This document shows, one piece after another, positions 11,601-22,412 of a DNA stretch of 64,000 nt (the stretch's first letter is position 1; each line of letters starts with the position of its first letter). Source of the stretch: Halictus rubicundus (Eukaryota; Arthropoda; Insecta; Hymenoptera; Halictidae); the NCBI RefSeq assembly GCF_050948215.1, contig NC_135152.1:9024310-9088309 (forward strand), in the 5' to 3' direction. The position numbers were made by a program, and so were the translations under genes. The notes beneath the pieces were generated by a model. It made no database searches. It worked only from the letters and a program-made list of their open reading frames with translations, and was not told where the DNA came from.

Positions 11601-12107
11601 GGGCTCGGGATAGTCACGTGACTTTTGCAGAGTCAGCAGGTCGGTAACTGCTGCATAATTTCCATTCACAGCCTTCAGACACAGATGTAAGATCCATCTT
11701 GGAACTGATCCGACAGGTCTTAGGTCTGCGACTAAACTTGTCACAATTTTTGCTTTGCCCTGAATCAAGACAAAATATAGCTCAATTTGTAGCCGGAGAT
11801 ATTTTCTAGCGCGCGCAACTCTCGGTTTCATCCAGAAAACTCATCCAATGGTATAGAAATGCTTGGATTCCACGGCGCGCAGATCGTCAATTTTTGGCCT
11901 ATTTCTAACGCTTATATTACCAAATATCTGCATAATCTCGGCAGCTCCTGACCAGCGCGCACTAGATTGAACCTTTCTCTTTCGAATGAGCCCTTTAACA
12001 GCGACAAAATGTTCTTATTTAAGGACGAAAACTTGAAGCACGTAAAACCATATGTTGACGGTAATGTAGTCACTCTACCTTATCCCGAATCTACGGAGAC
12101 CGGGCCC
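11601..12107 (+). repeat. Dispersed repeat R1, copy 2
   Basis: Aligns with copy 1 from GATAGTCACGTGACTTTTGC (with a perfect AGTCACGTGACT palindrome) through the CAGCAG/CTGCTG hairpin and TCTTAGGTCTGCGACTAAAC to CTCTACCTTATCCCGAATC. It lacks the extra segment of copy 1. Its right end stops exactly at a TTAA that carries the MITE at 12108, and the related copy 3 has a TTAA at the same place (12568). Confidence 0.8.
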
Positions 12108-12337
12108 TTAACACTAGGTTTACGGAGCACTAAAAATAACTATTTTATGATACATTACTTTATAAAAATAACATGAATGAATTTATGAAAATTTGTAGCC
12201 ATTTTTTAAATAATATATACCCAAAGAAATCAATTTGTTAAATAATTGCTCATGGATGCATTTTTACAATCTCAATATTCGCAATTTAAAAATATTAGAA
12301 TCCGTCATTTTGACGGGTCCCGTAAATCTAATGTTAA
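12108..12337. mobile_element. TTAA-bounded MITE (piggyBac-like) next to R1
   Basis: The left end TTAACACTAGGTTTACGG and the right end (as reverse complement) TTAACATTAGATTTACGG match at 16 of 18 bases. TTAA at both edges is the target preference of piggyBac transposons. The interior is AT-rich and non-coding. Assignment to piggyBac rests on the TTAA and end structure alone. Confidence 0.8.
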
Positions 12338-12350
12338 GTTGGATCAAGCC

Positions 12351-12571
12351 TACTTCTAACGCGTATATTACCAAATATCTGCATAATCTCGACAGTTCCC
12401 GACCAGCGGACACTAGATTGAACCTTCCTCTTTCGAATGAGCCCTTTGCCAACGAAAAATATTCTCATATAAGGACGAAAAATTGAGGCACGTAAAACCA
12501 TTTTTCGCCTATTTTTGTCGGTAACGTGGTCACTCTACCTTATCGCGAATCTACGAAGACCGGACCCTTAA
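12351..12571 (+). repeat. Dispersed repeat R1, copy 3 (partial)
   Basis: Matches the second half of copies 1 and 2, from TACTTCTAACGCGTATATTA to ACGAAGACCGGACCCTTAA. A weaker match continues beyond it: 12606-12650 (GGGAACGCACC...CTTCGATTGTTATT) resembles 11559-11600 just before copy 2. This suggests a tandem or permuted arrangement of one longer unit. Confidence 0.75.
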
Positions 12572-15459
12572 ACATGCACATTATTTTATGCTGTAGCTTA
12601 TCGTATGGGAACGCACCTGCGAAGCATTCTCTGCTTCGATTGTTATTGACAACTATTGTACAGTTACTTTATACTTTTGCGTGACTTGTCATACGGGAAT
12701 AAACCCAACACACTGTTATGCGTGTACAATTTTTCTTGGCACGATGCACCAAGTATTCGCATAAAATGGAACAACGAATTACGCCGTATTCTGTAAGGTA
12801 CAAAAACGGAATACTTCATTCTGCAGTTCATAAAATCAAGCAACCTATAAAAATTCGCATTTTCCTGATAAATGTTCAGCTTCCATGTAAGAGAATGGAA
12901 CGGTTCAGGAATGTTTCTTCGAGTATTCCTTAATTCCCGCGCTCATTCTCTGTTAATTGGATCTTCACTTTCTCGCGGCGTCGAGCACGACACCGCTTAC
13001 TGATAACTGTATCACTTATGTAACATTCGTATACCCTGTCTTTCAATTTTGCACGTGTTTTGCGCTAATGGCACGGACGATTGCGAACCGCGAAACACTT
13101 TTTTCGCTAATTGGTAATAAAACGCGTGTTAGAAAAATCGCGGTGGAAGCCAGATTGAGGAAACTCCTGCGTTGCCTTGCAGTTGCAGTTGCAAGCGCAC
13201 CTGCGCGAAGACGTTGAACCGTTCAGATTAGAAGCACTTCCCGGGGTCACCGGGGATTCTTTCGTGTCGCAACCGTTACGTCGTGTTCGAAAGAAAAAAT
13301 TGTACACACGGTGTACGGCGTTATCCGGAGGATGCTGAAATTCCCGGGATACCTTGTCTGCGCCGCGACGAGAGCGGAAAGAATTGTTTCCCAAGAGATC
13401 GCGCTTTGAATTCTACGGAACAGTACTCGAACGAAAGATCTGTCACTTTTTGCCCGGGCGTTCGCGATGCCGTTTAATGCCTGGGAAAGTTCCTGGACTT
13501 GTTCTTCGGCTTATATGCATGTTACGCGACGTTTACAATCATGAGAAGCGGAGATAGATCTCTGCGCAATTTTCAATTCATATCCGAAAGATAAGTTTAC
13601 GGCTCCCGGCGAATCAGGCCACGTAGATGGACTCTTTTTATTTTGTTTTTACGCCGGAATTTTAGCACGTTTCACAGTATAAAACTGATTGTTCGAGGAT
13701 GAAATCGGAGATCAATTTTGATTACAAAATTCAATTACCATCCGGAAATGGTTGTAAATCATTTAGGAAATCGTGTAGCTTCCACTTTTCAATATTTATT
13801 ATGTGACTAAAGCCGGTGTAATTTATATCATTTTATTTACTCGCTTCCAGGCTGAAGATTAATCGTCAGTCACCATTCATTTTCTCATATGCGAAGCTTC
13901 GGAAGTCTGTTAATTTACGAATTCGATGAGTATATTTACTTCCATCGAATCTTATACAATCGTGCACGCCATAAATTCGTGACTTAGGTCGATATGTGCT
14001 CTAGGAAGATTACAATTCACTAAGACCGGAGAATCCGTCCGTGGTCGAGTTCATTAAAGCGTTTCTAAAAATTCGTTCGAAACATTTAATTAGGGGAGAA
14101 AGCTAACGAAACTCGCTCGTAATTTCTCTAAGCCGTGTACACAGGATTATTCACGTACGAGCATCGATTGCAACAGAGAGGAGGGCAGTCGTGGAATCGT
14201 ATCAAGATATCATAAAAATATGTAACGAGAAAGGGATCCTAATCGAAGAGAAACCAGGCGTTTCGGCATGTACATCGACGAACGGATCGATTACCCAAAT
14301 CGATTTACACGCGAAATAACGCGATGCCCATAGTACTCGATCGAGGTTCCCGTTAGGAATTCTCCGCGGTCTGTTGCGAAAGATGTTTTTTTTTTTCAAC
14401 ATAACCGGGACGTTTACCCGGCATCCTCCGGAAAGGTATGCTGTTGATTTTGTCGATGTTGCCCGATCGATCGGCCGCGCTCGGAGACCTTATGATTCAT
14501 CCGCGAGTATTGTGATCGTTGAACCTAATCGGCGCCTTTGCGTCACGGCATTGCATAACAGGCAAACGGCCGCCGGACGGAAAACGAACCGGATTGTTTA
14601 CCGCAATTTCTGTTATTCCGCGAGATTTACGATCCGCCGATCTCTATCGGGGCCCCGATTGAAAATAAACTGCCGGTACAACGAAATATTGGTAGCGATC
14701 GGAACCGAACATAACAGCCAAACCGCCGCTCGTTATTCCCACGATCGGACACGGGAGGAAATAACGGGATCGTCCTCGCGATCGTTATGACGATAATGCA
14801 TAAGCGTGGCCCGGTCTCACGAAATTAATCACTGCCTGTTTCCACGGTCTGCCTCACGGTGAAGGTTATCGAACCTCCGCGACCATCTTCTCTTCTCGTT
14901 AACCGAGGTGTCTACTGGTTAACGATTCTCGTTAATGTTTTCCTTTTTTTCTAATCCTTGCTAACCTCGAGTCATTCTTATCCGTTTACCGGTCGGTAGA
15001 TGCTTCGCACCGTTTAATTGACAGGTGTGCCAGATCGTATTCATATCTTCTGTCTTCTGCAGTCATATGCGTTTGACCTTTTCACTCGGGTTAAATCGGA
15101 TTTAATTGAGATTTATGATGATGCTATACTGGAAGCGATTCGTTGAATAATTTAAGGTTATGATGACATCACTGTTACTGTTGCCTGAAGTGTGTTCGAT
15201 GCTCTTGAAATAAATTCTGAAACTTTGGAAAGATTACAAAAATTGCGAGCATGTAATTTGACAATATACGTAACAAGAGATTGGTATATATTGTTGATTT
15301 CCCATGTTATTTAAAACTTTGATAGATCGTCTAGCTCCTTGAAAAATATGGAAATATGAAAACATTTATATTTATTTATTTTGAAATATATATTTTTATA
15401 TCGTATATAAAATATAATGCTTGCAACTTTAAATATGTTTTGTACCTACTCCAAACTAA
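12572..15459. other. Non-genic stretch
   Basis: Alternates between AT-rich and CG-rich segments. A 138-codon plus frame at 14374-14790 lies in CG-rich DNA and begins in a poly-T run (FFFFF); no motif or splice support was seen. The interval 13560-14200 holds nothing I can name. Confidence 0.5.
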
Positions 15460-15695
15460 TTAACCCTCTACGAACCCGTGTAACTTTCAGGTAATATATC
15501 GACATTTTACCAAATAATTTCAGTTTTTTTCACAAGATGACGTATACGTCTTAATTATATAATGTCCCTGAGATAACGAATAACAATATTGATGACGGAT
15601 AGCAGCACCATCAACCTGAAATATCAAAGTATATGCCTTGCGAGTTGTCTACAGATAGAAATCAACGGAAGAAAATTCGACCCATAGAGGGTTAA
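15460..15695. mobile_element. TTAA-bounded MITE, CCCTCTA type
   Basis: TTAACCCTCTACG at the left is mirrored by CATAGAGGGTTAA at the right, with TTAA at both edges and 236 bp in between. The interior is AT-rich and non-coding. The ends differ from the other TTAA elements here, so it is a separate family. The motif pair near 35695 (CCCTCTAGAGGG...ACCCTCTA) may be a relic of the same ends. Confidence 0.7.
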
Positions 15696-16279
15696 CCGTT
15701 TCCACGATTTTTTAAAATACTAAGCATATTTCCATATGTTTATATGTTATATAAAATATCAAAAGTTGCAAGCATCTGTCTACATAGCACACTGAAGAAC
15801 ATGCTCGTACAGTAGTATTTTAGGAAATCTTGGCCCGGAGTTACAAGGCACTTCGAAAAAGAGGATCGCGAACGGCGACAAAGGATCTCTATGAGAAAAC
15901 GATTTGAGGAGCGTTTCGCGAGTAATAGGAGATTAAGAACGGTCGAGCAGGAGTCGAATAACGAGCAGGAGCCGCCAGGAGATCTGTCTGTATTCCGCGA
16001 AGGCACGGCCAGGAGGATGGCAAAAGAGAATCGGTCTCGCCTCGTTACAGCGGGATCGGCTTTAGTCATCGCTAACGAGCGATTAGCCGACATTGGCGAA
16101 GGAAGAAGGCTGCCGGTAACGAGGTCACGAATAAGTGCAGGAGACGACGCCGGGGCTTTCGTTATCGCGCACTCAGTCGCTAATTACATAAGCCGGTACG
16201 ACAGTGAACAGCACTTTGCCGATCGGATGACAAAAAGCGAGAGTCTTATGAAATGATAAGCACAAACCGCGCGTCCGAG

Positions 16280-16282
<3 letters not shown>

Positions 16283-16313
<31 letters not shown>
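16283..16313. repeat. (GA)n microsatellite
   Basis: About 15 perfect GA units. Confidence 0.95.
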
Positions 16314-16314
<1 letters not shown>

Positions 16315-17927
16315 AGCCATCTTTCAAAACCCGCTCGGCCAGCAAATAAGAATCTCCTGTTCTGTATCTTCGACAAGCTTCTCGCATTACTCCACTCCCG
16401 GGATCCGCCTTTTCTTCAAATCGCTTTAAAGCGATTTCGCATTTTCGCGCGCGAAAGTCGATGCTGCGTCGGATCACGGGACGTCTCGGATAATTTCGTC
16501 GTTTTGTACACCGGAGGCTGAAACAATGTTTCAATTCTCAGACAGGTAGGGCTCGTTCGAAATTACATCAGCGAAAGAATCAAAGTACGTCGTAACCACC
16601 CCAATTACAGGAGCCAGGAAAGCTGCCTCCTGATGCAATCTTCTTCTCGTGTAACAGTAAACGGCCGAGAGTGCTTCAGTTCATTCAATTGGCCTACCGA
16701 TGGACTATCCAGGAGTCCTAGCAGACGTGCCTACGCGGTGGCTCGTTCGTAATTGACAATGAGGAACATCGTAATCTCTTGTCCATTCCGTTGCGAAACC
16801 CCCGCCGAAGACAATCGGGGAGCGTGGTACAAATGACGTTACGCGAGAAAGCTGACTGTCTCTGCTAGCCTGCTCGCAGATGTTGCCAAACATCACCGAA
16901 CAGACTTTTACTTACAAATTTCAATTTTCTAATCCTTCATCTCAAATATTAGTCGCAGGATCATCACGGTATTCGTTTAAAATGATATTTCCTAAAAAAT
17001 CCTACATCCTCAAATATGCCCGTTTTAATGCAATAAAATCATTTCTCTCTAATGCAGTTGGCGATCGAGGTATTAAAACCATTTACAGTGAAAGTTGGTG
17101 AATTCACATAAACGGAATCAATTTTTAATGAAAGTCTACCAATACCGAGTTCTTATAATTTTTTCACCAAGTCAATGTTTGACAAGTTATATTTCCCAGC
17201 ACTGTAGACAATGCTCTCTTCACGCTACGGATTGAGAAATCAATTTTTCGTGCTCAAATGATTCCATCACCCACGGTATCATAAAACATGCATCAGCTGA
17301 ACTAGGTTCGAGCAATTCGAACAAGCTATACTCGAGGAAGGAAAGAGACCATGCCTAAAGAAGAAACGCTGCAACATCGACGGCAGAGATTAAATTAATT
17401 TTCTCGGCGAACGGTTCGTCGTGCCCTTCGGTGTTTTCTCTTCTAATGAACACAGCGAAAGCGTTGACACAGAAGATGCTAATGCGAATAGTAGAACGCG
17501 ATTGGAGAGAGCAACCGGCTGGATTCCCAGCGAGGCAGGATTAAATGTTGAACATTTCCCTCTAACGAGAATCACCGCTAGACAGTGGACATTAACATAA
17601 TCCCATCGGCTTCCGAATCAAAGGCCCATTGTCTGGCTTTACGGTCAGTCCCCCTTGGAGCCGCGGGACAACACGGCAACAAACAAGCCACCTTGCAGGC
17701 AAAGTTGCTCAACTTTCCGTTCGGGACGATCCGGCTAACGCCTGTCAGGCGGAAACTGGTCGTCCGAAGAGGCGAAATATATTGCGCAATCGGTGCAATT
17801 AAGTCGACGAGCATCTTGCGAGCGTTAAGTAATCTCGGAGAGGGACCCGGCGTAAACAGCCTCCTCCGGAATCGAGCGGAGGAAGCTAATCGTGGGATGC
17901 AGGGGGGCCTTGTGCAATTAACGTAAT

Positions 17928-17930
<3 letters not shown>

Positions 17931-17966
<36 letters not shown>
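17931..17966. repeat. (GA)n microsatellite
   Basis: Eighteen GA units. It accounts for the Ser-Leu run in the 178-codon minus frame at 17578-18114. Confidence 0.95.
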
Positions 17967-17969
<3 letters not shown>

Positions 17970-18408
17970 TATGTTCCGTTTTTGCATCCGCACCGGCAAT
18001 TATTCCGTCTTTACGCGAAGAAACGCGCTCTTCCTGTGCGAAAGCTCGGCTTTCGCGGATCCGACCGGCGAAGAAGCATTTAATCGCAGACGCAGAGGGC
18101 GTGCGTGCGCGCAAGAGACCAGCCTAAATCGAAGCGCTAATCCGTCACGCTGACCTATAGATCTTTTCCACGGTAGAACGTTATTATGGCCGGTGAAACT
18201 CATGGGAAACGGACCGAGGACTCGCGCGATGCTCGAGCACGCCGCCTGTGTTTTCAAAGCTGCTCGTTCGCTTGGTTATTTATGCGCGTAACTTGGACAC
18301 TAAACGGGATAGACGGCCTCCCGGGCCGTTCGATATTATGTGGCCGTTCTCATGGTTGAAAGTTTGTTACGATTTCTGAACGACGTGGAAGGTAATTAAT
18401 CCGAGAAC

Positions 18409-18800
18409 CTTCCGGGGTGCCGTATAAACACCGGTCTCGCCAGCAATTTCTGTCGTTTCGCCGAGAAATATTCGACACGTTCCTTTTTATATACGATCGT
18501 CGACGTCGGCGGGGTAAAAACGGCTCCTAAAGAGCAACTTTAACAACATATTTTATTTTAATGTCTCGAGAAATAACGGGGATCTTCCGGGGTGTCGTGT
18601 AAACCTCCGAACACCGGTCTGCTTGCGATCCAACGTCGTTTCGAGGAGAAATGTTCGACACGTTCCTTTTTATCTGCGATCATTCATGCTAGGGGTACGA
18701 AAGCGATCCTTAAAATCAATGGGAATTTTCCCGGAATGTCGCGTGAACCTTTAAAGAAGAAGAAGAAGTTTCCCGGAGAAGTACTCGATGTGTACAATTC
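18409..18800. repeat. Diverged tandem repeat, about 175 bp unit
   Basis: Two clear units and a weaker third. Unit 1 starts CCTTCCGGGGTGCCGTATAA at 18410 and contains TTCGACACGTTCCTTTTTAT. Unit 2 starts TCTTCCGGGGTGTCGTGTAA at 18583 and contains the same inner block. Unit 3, near 18728, starts TTCCCGGAATGTCGCGTGAA but is shortened, with a GAAGAAGAA insert. No coding frame is shared among the units. Confidence 0.7.
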
Positions 18801-20032
18801 TTCTTTGCAATTATTCGTGTCAGTGTGGTTAAACCGATTCTTAAGGAGGCGGCATTAGGATGGGTCTGAATATGTCTGAAAATGGTATGTGCGCATAGTC
18901 TAAAAGGTGATATTTCAGGCATTTTTAGAAAAAAGTTCGATCAGGATACATTAATTTTGGTTAGTTTTATACGCTCTTAAACATGGAAGGAAACAGAGTG
19001 CGTTATAGGCATTTGCAAAAGCAGCCAAAAAAACTTTAACTCTTTGATCGACATGAAAAAGTCATATTTAAAAATTTTTCGCCGAAAAACGCACGTTGAA
19101 AGACGGAGAAAGATTATGGAACAAAATGACACTTATAATAATTCAATAAACTTATATAGAAATTTAAATGTACTGCGTTTGAGTTTTCCTGGAAAACCAG
19201 CACTTTCCGGACAACCCAATTATTTATGGATATCTGAACGATCATTATGGATATCTCACAACGTTCTCCAATACTTTGGGACGAACAAGAACGGCGAAAT
19301 TGCTTTGTCGGATAGAGCGTCTGCGCGGAGATCTACGGTGATCGAGAGAAAACGAAAGTCTGGGTAAGTGCAGCCCTGGCCGGTGGTTCCACGGTATCGG
19401 GAACGATACGAAAGCATCTTCAGGAAGTGTAGATAGGCGAACGCGCTATTACGCTTGCAAATGTTGCGGCTGGAATTCCCTGGTGCGCCTAGACGCGAGG
19501 CGAGGCGATTTTCTCAAGGAAACGTCGAAGCTGTTGTGCTCGCTCGACGCGGCGCGACGGCCGGTGCAGAAGCCTTCTGTATACATTACGCTTATGTTCA
19601 TAATAACGCGCACAATGTTTCTCAACTGGTTTCGCGGTTGTGCCGTATGCAACATCAATGGCACTACCTTTACGTTACGATATTGCGTAACGGGGTAATA
19701 TTATTACGGACCCGGCTTCCGACACTTGCACCTCCGCCGATCCAAGCACACCGGCCGCCGGTGTAACTTCATCGGCTGCGTTATTAATGTTCTAGGAGCT
19801 TAATACGACAGTAACGCGATAGCGAGAGCCTGCTATCAAAGTAAAGTAAACTATGCGCTGGTAGGCGCATGCGAATTGCCTCGCTGGGAACGAATGACAA
19901 TTTAATGCAGCCAATCGACCCGTAGACCTCCATCTTCACCTTTTTCAAATCTAATTATTCTCCTTTGACAGTTTACCATATTTTTACGAATTTCTTTCTC
20001 AGCCACGCGATTCTAGGTCTGAAAATTAATAT
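18801..20032. other. Non-genic stretch
   Basis: A 107-codon plus frame at 19044-19367 and overlapping frames at 19449-19766 lack motifs and splice support. No repeat recognised. Confidence 0.5.
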
Positions 20033-20257
20033 TTAACACGTTAATTGCCAGTCACATATGTCTGACAGTGATTTTTGACTAGGCTTATTTTTACTGGCAC
20101 ATATCCGGATGAATCGAATTCTATTAAGATCTTTAGAATTCAAAAGGGTTAAAACAGCATCCCCTATATTTAAAATTTCTAGTTTCGCTTTCATTGATTA
20201 AATTACTATGATTTTGTAAGAATCTCTGGGAATGATATTTGGCACTTAGCGCGTTAA
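20033..20257. mobile_element. TTAA-bounded MITE, TGCCA family, copy 1
   Basis: The left end TTAACACGTTAATTGCCA and the right end TGGCACTTAGCGCGTTAA are mirror images at 15 of 18 positions, with TTAA at the edges. The inner sequence CACATATGTCTGACAGTGAT and the block around TCTAGTTTCGCTTTCATTG recur in reverse orientation in the copy at 31097. Confidence 0.85.
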
Positions 20258-22182
20258 GCTCGTGTATTAAGTGCAGCAACTATTGTAAAAAAAAAAGTGT
20301 AACTGTACGAAAGTTTCGATTTTACCGGTAAAAATCGGAGTCGCCTGTAATTATTCCGTAACGCGGAACGATATGAGAAAACTTTGACAGTTCTGTCCAC
20401 GAGTTTGTTCGGTGAAAGTCCCGTCGTGCAACAGGAGAGAACAATTTCGCGCGCGCGCAACCCTCTCGCAACGGAGAAGGCGCCTAATCCTAGTCGCGCA
20501 ATTCCGATTCATCCCGCTCGGTGCATCGAACGCAATGATTCACAATAGAGTTACAAGAGTTACGGCTCGATTGCCACGCATTATCCACATTCCGCGGGGC
20601 CCGATCGAAGGGAGCCGGTGGTGCTTCCTGGTGAAACGCAATACCAGATTGAAATCCGCGGACCGCGGGTACCGACGGGCCCCGCGCCGCGCCGGTGAAA
20701 TCGCGATAGCGCGACCGCTTATCTGGGAACATCTATCAGTGACCCACGACCCCGGCGATTCGTCTCTCTTGTCGAACGTGCCTACATACCTTTAACTTAA
20801 ACGATTCGTCGTCCCGTTCCCCATCGCGCGGTTCGCTCGAGAACGGTTTCTGTTCACGCCTAGGGCGTCTACCCTTGTGTTCGATCGGCTTTCTTGTTCC
20901 GCGTTTATACCTTAGACAATGTCGGCGAACACCTGTGTGCATTGAGTCATCACGGTTTCTTGCGGGCCTTCGGGCCACGTGTTTTTGTCGGAGACTGTCC
21001 AACGCTCGAGCACTCAATCCGATGTCTAATTGTATGGTTCGAAGAACGTATCTCACTGATCCAGTGGATCTTTTTTTAGAAGACTGCTTCCTGAATCACC
21101 CCGATCAGTTGTGGAGTTCAGTCGTGAAAAGAAATTTGGATGGACACGTTCTTCTCATTTTTATAGGGTCGTGTAAATAAGCCGCGGAACGCTGGTGAAC
21201 CTGTTCGTTTTTATTGTGTTTTCAGGGAGAGAATGCACGAAGCTGCGAACAAGGAGGGCCATTAGAGGATTCCGGCGAGGTTGCGGAAACCGTGGGGCCG
21301 CAGCATCGTTACCGCACCTGTTACGTCCGGTGCACTTTTCCACGCGTAACCCGTGAACGAGCGTCGAGCGGACGTTTTCACGGCGCGGCTCGAAGGCATC
21401 CGGCACTCGTCGTCGTGGCTCGAACGGAGAAAGTTCAAGAGGAAGCGCACTAAAGCCGCGCTCGCTGCTGCATCTACCTGCAGCAGCCTCTGTGTAATTC
21501 ACGTCAGGACGCGGCGCGGCGACGCGCGGGGGACGATTTCACGGTGATTCGTAACGATGCCCATAAAGGTCAAAACCCAGAAGAGCCAGGCTGCCGGCAA
21601 ACGCGTTCGCCAAAAATGGTTATCTTCGGCTAGCTCCGCGCTGCACGCCGCGATTTACGATATTGATTTTCAAAACGATCGACGGTGCGGTACCGGCGCG
21701 GCGCGCGACGCGGAAGTCGCTCGCGCGATCCGAGCCTTAACTCTCGTCCGCGATGCAAAACCGCTTGCAATCGCTTAGCCCCGAGGAGACCCTTAAACGA
21801 TCACCTCGTTTCTTACCGGGAATTTTAATCAGAAACCCTTAACAAGGATTTTACCCGGCAGTAATACCCGCATGCCGGAAGTAACCCCCTAGGCCGCGAG
21901 AGGTTCGCGTTACGTCGCTGCTTCTATGGGTTATTTAATGTACGAATTGTCGAAGCTTTTACGTAAATATTCTTTAGCGACTATAAATATCGACGGTAGA
22001 GGATGCGGCGGAGAACAGTCGCCCGTTGGTTGTAAAATGTTGGATGCAGTATACTCTCGTCGTCATCCAGAAACTCGGCACGCACACTCGTGAATAGACT
22101 GCGGCTCTTTATTGTTATTCTAATTGTTTGTGTGCAAGAGACAGAAGCCCAATAGGAGGTACGTTCTTAAATTCTTTTAATT
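20258..22182. other. CG-rich non-genic stretch
   Basis: From 20400 to 21780 the DNA is strongly CG-rich and up to five frames are open at once, as expected when TAA, TAG and TGA are rare. A TGTTTTCAG at 21217-21225 could be a splice acceptor leading into a 75-codon frame to 21453, but the same bases are open on the other strand, so no exon is called. Confidence 0.5.
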
Positions 22183-22205
22183 TAATAAACGCATAAAATC
22201 CGAAT
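22183..22205 (+). repeat. Fragment of the hAT-like MITE family
   Basis: AATAAACGCATAAAATCCGA matches the right-end block of the full copies. The terminal AGTCTA is missing. Confidence 0.45.
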
Positions 22206-22334
22206 TTTTCAGAAATTTGAGTTTCACAAAAATAATTCAAACTATTATACAGCAATTTTGATAGCATTGAAACGCCAGATTTTTCCCGTGATTACGATAA
22301 AGAAATTCAAAGAAAAAAAAAATTAATGCATTCA

Positions 22335-22412
22335 TAGTAGAACCTCCTTTATCCGAACCAATTAACACTGAACCTCGTATATACTGTTAACCGAGCCTCT
22401 ATTATACGAACC
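22335..22412 (+). repeat. pogo/Tigger-like fragment
   Basis: TAGTAGAACCTCCTTTATCC and the following CGAACCAATTAA...GAGCCTCTATTATACGAAC align with 47553-47640. The opening AGTAGAACCTC matches the TIR of the complete element at 59566. Only one end is visible. Confidence 0.55.

Larger units (their letters stand above)
15696..18408. other. Non-genic stretch with two GA microsatellites
   Basis: Overlapping opposite-strand frames at 15740-16256 and 16173-16534 contain low-complexity SLSLSL from the GA tract and are not genes. Nothing is identifiable between 16900 and 17580, which is AT-rich. Confidence 0.5.

Noticed and set aside
17578..18114. 178-codon minus frame with Ser-Leu repeats
   Set aside because: The SLSLSL run is the (GA)n microsatellite and the rest overlaps a plus-strand frame.
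20412..21778. Cluster of frames of 60-127 codons on both strands
   Set aside because: Up to five frames are open over the same CG-rich bases, explained by scarcity of stop codons; no domain or coherent splice model.
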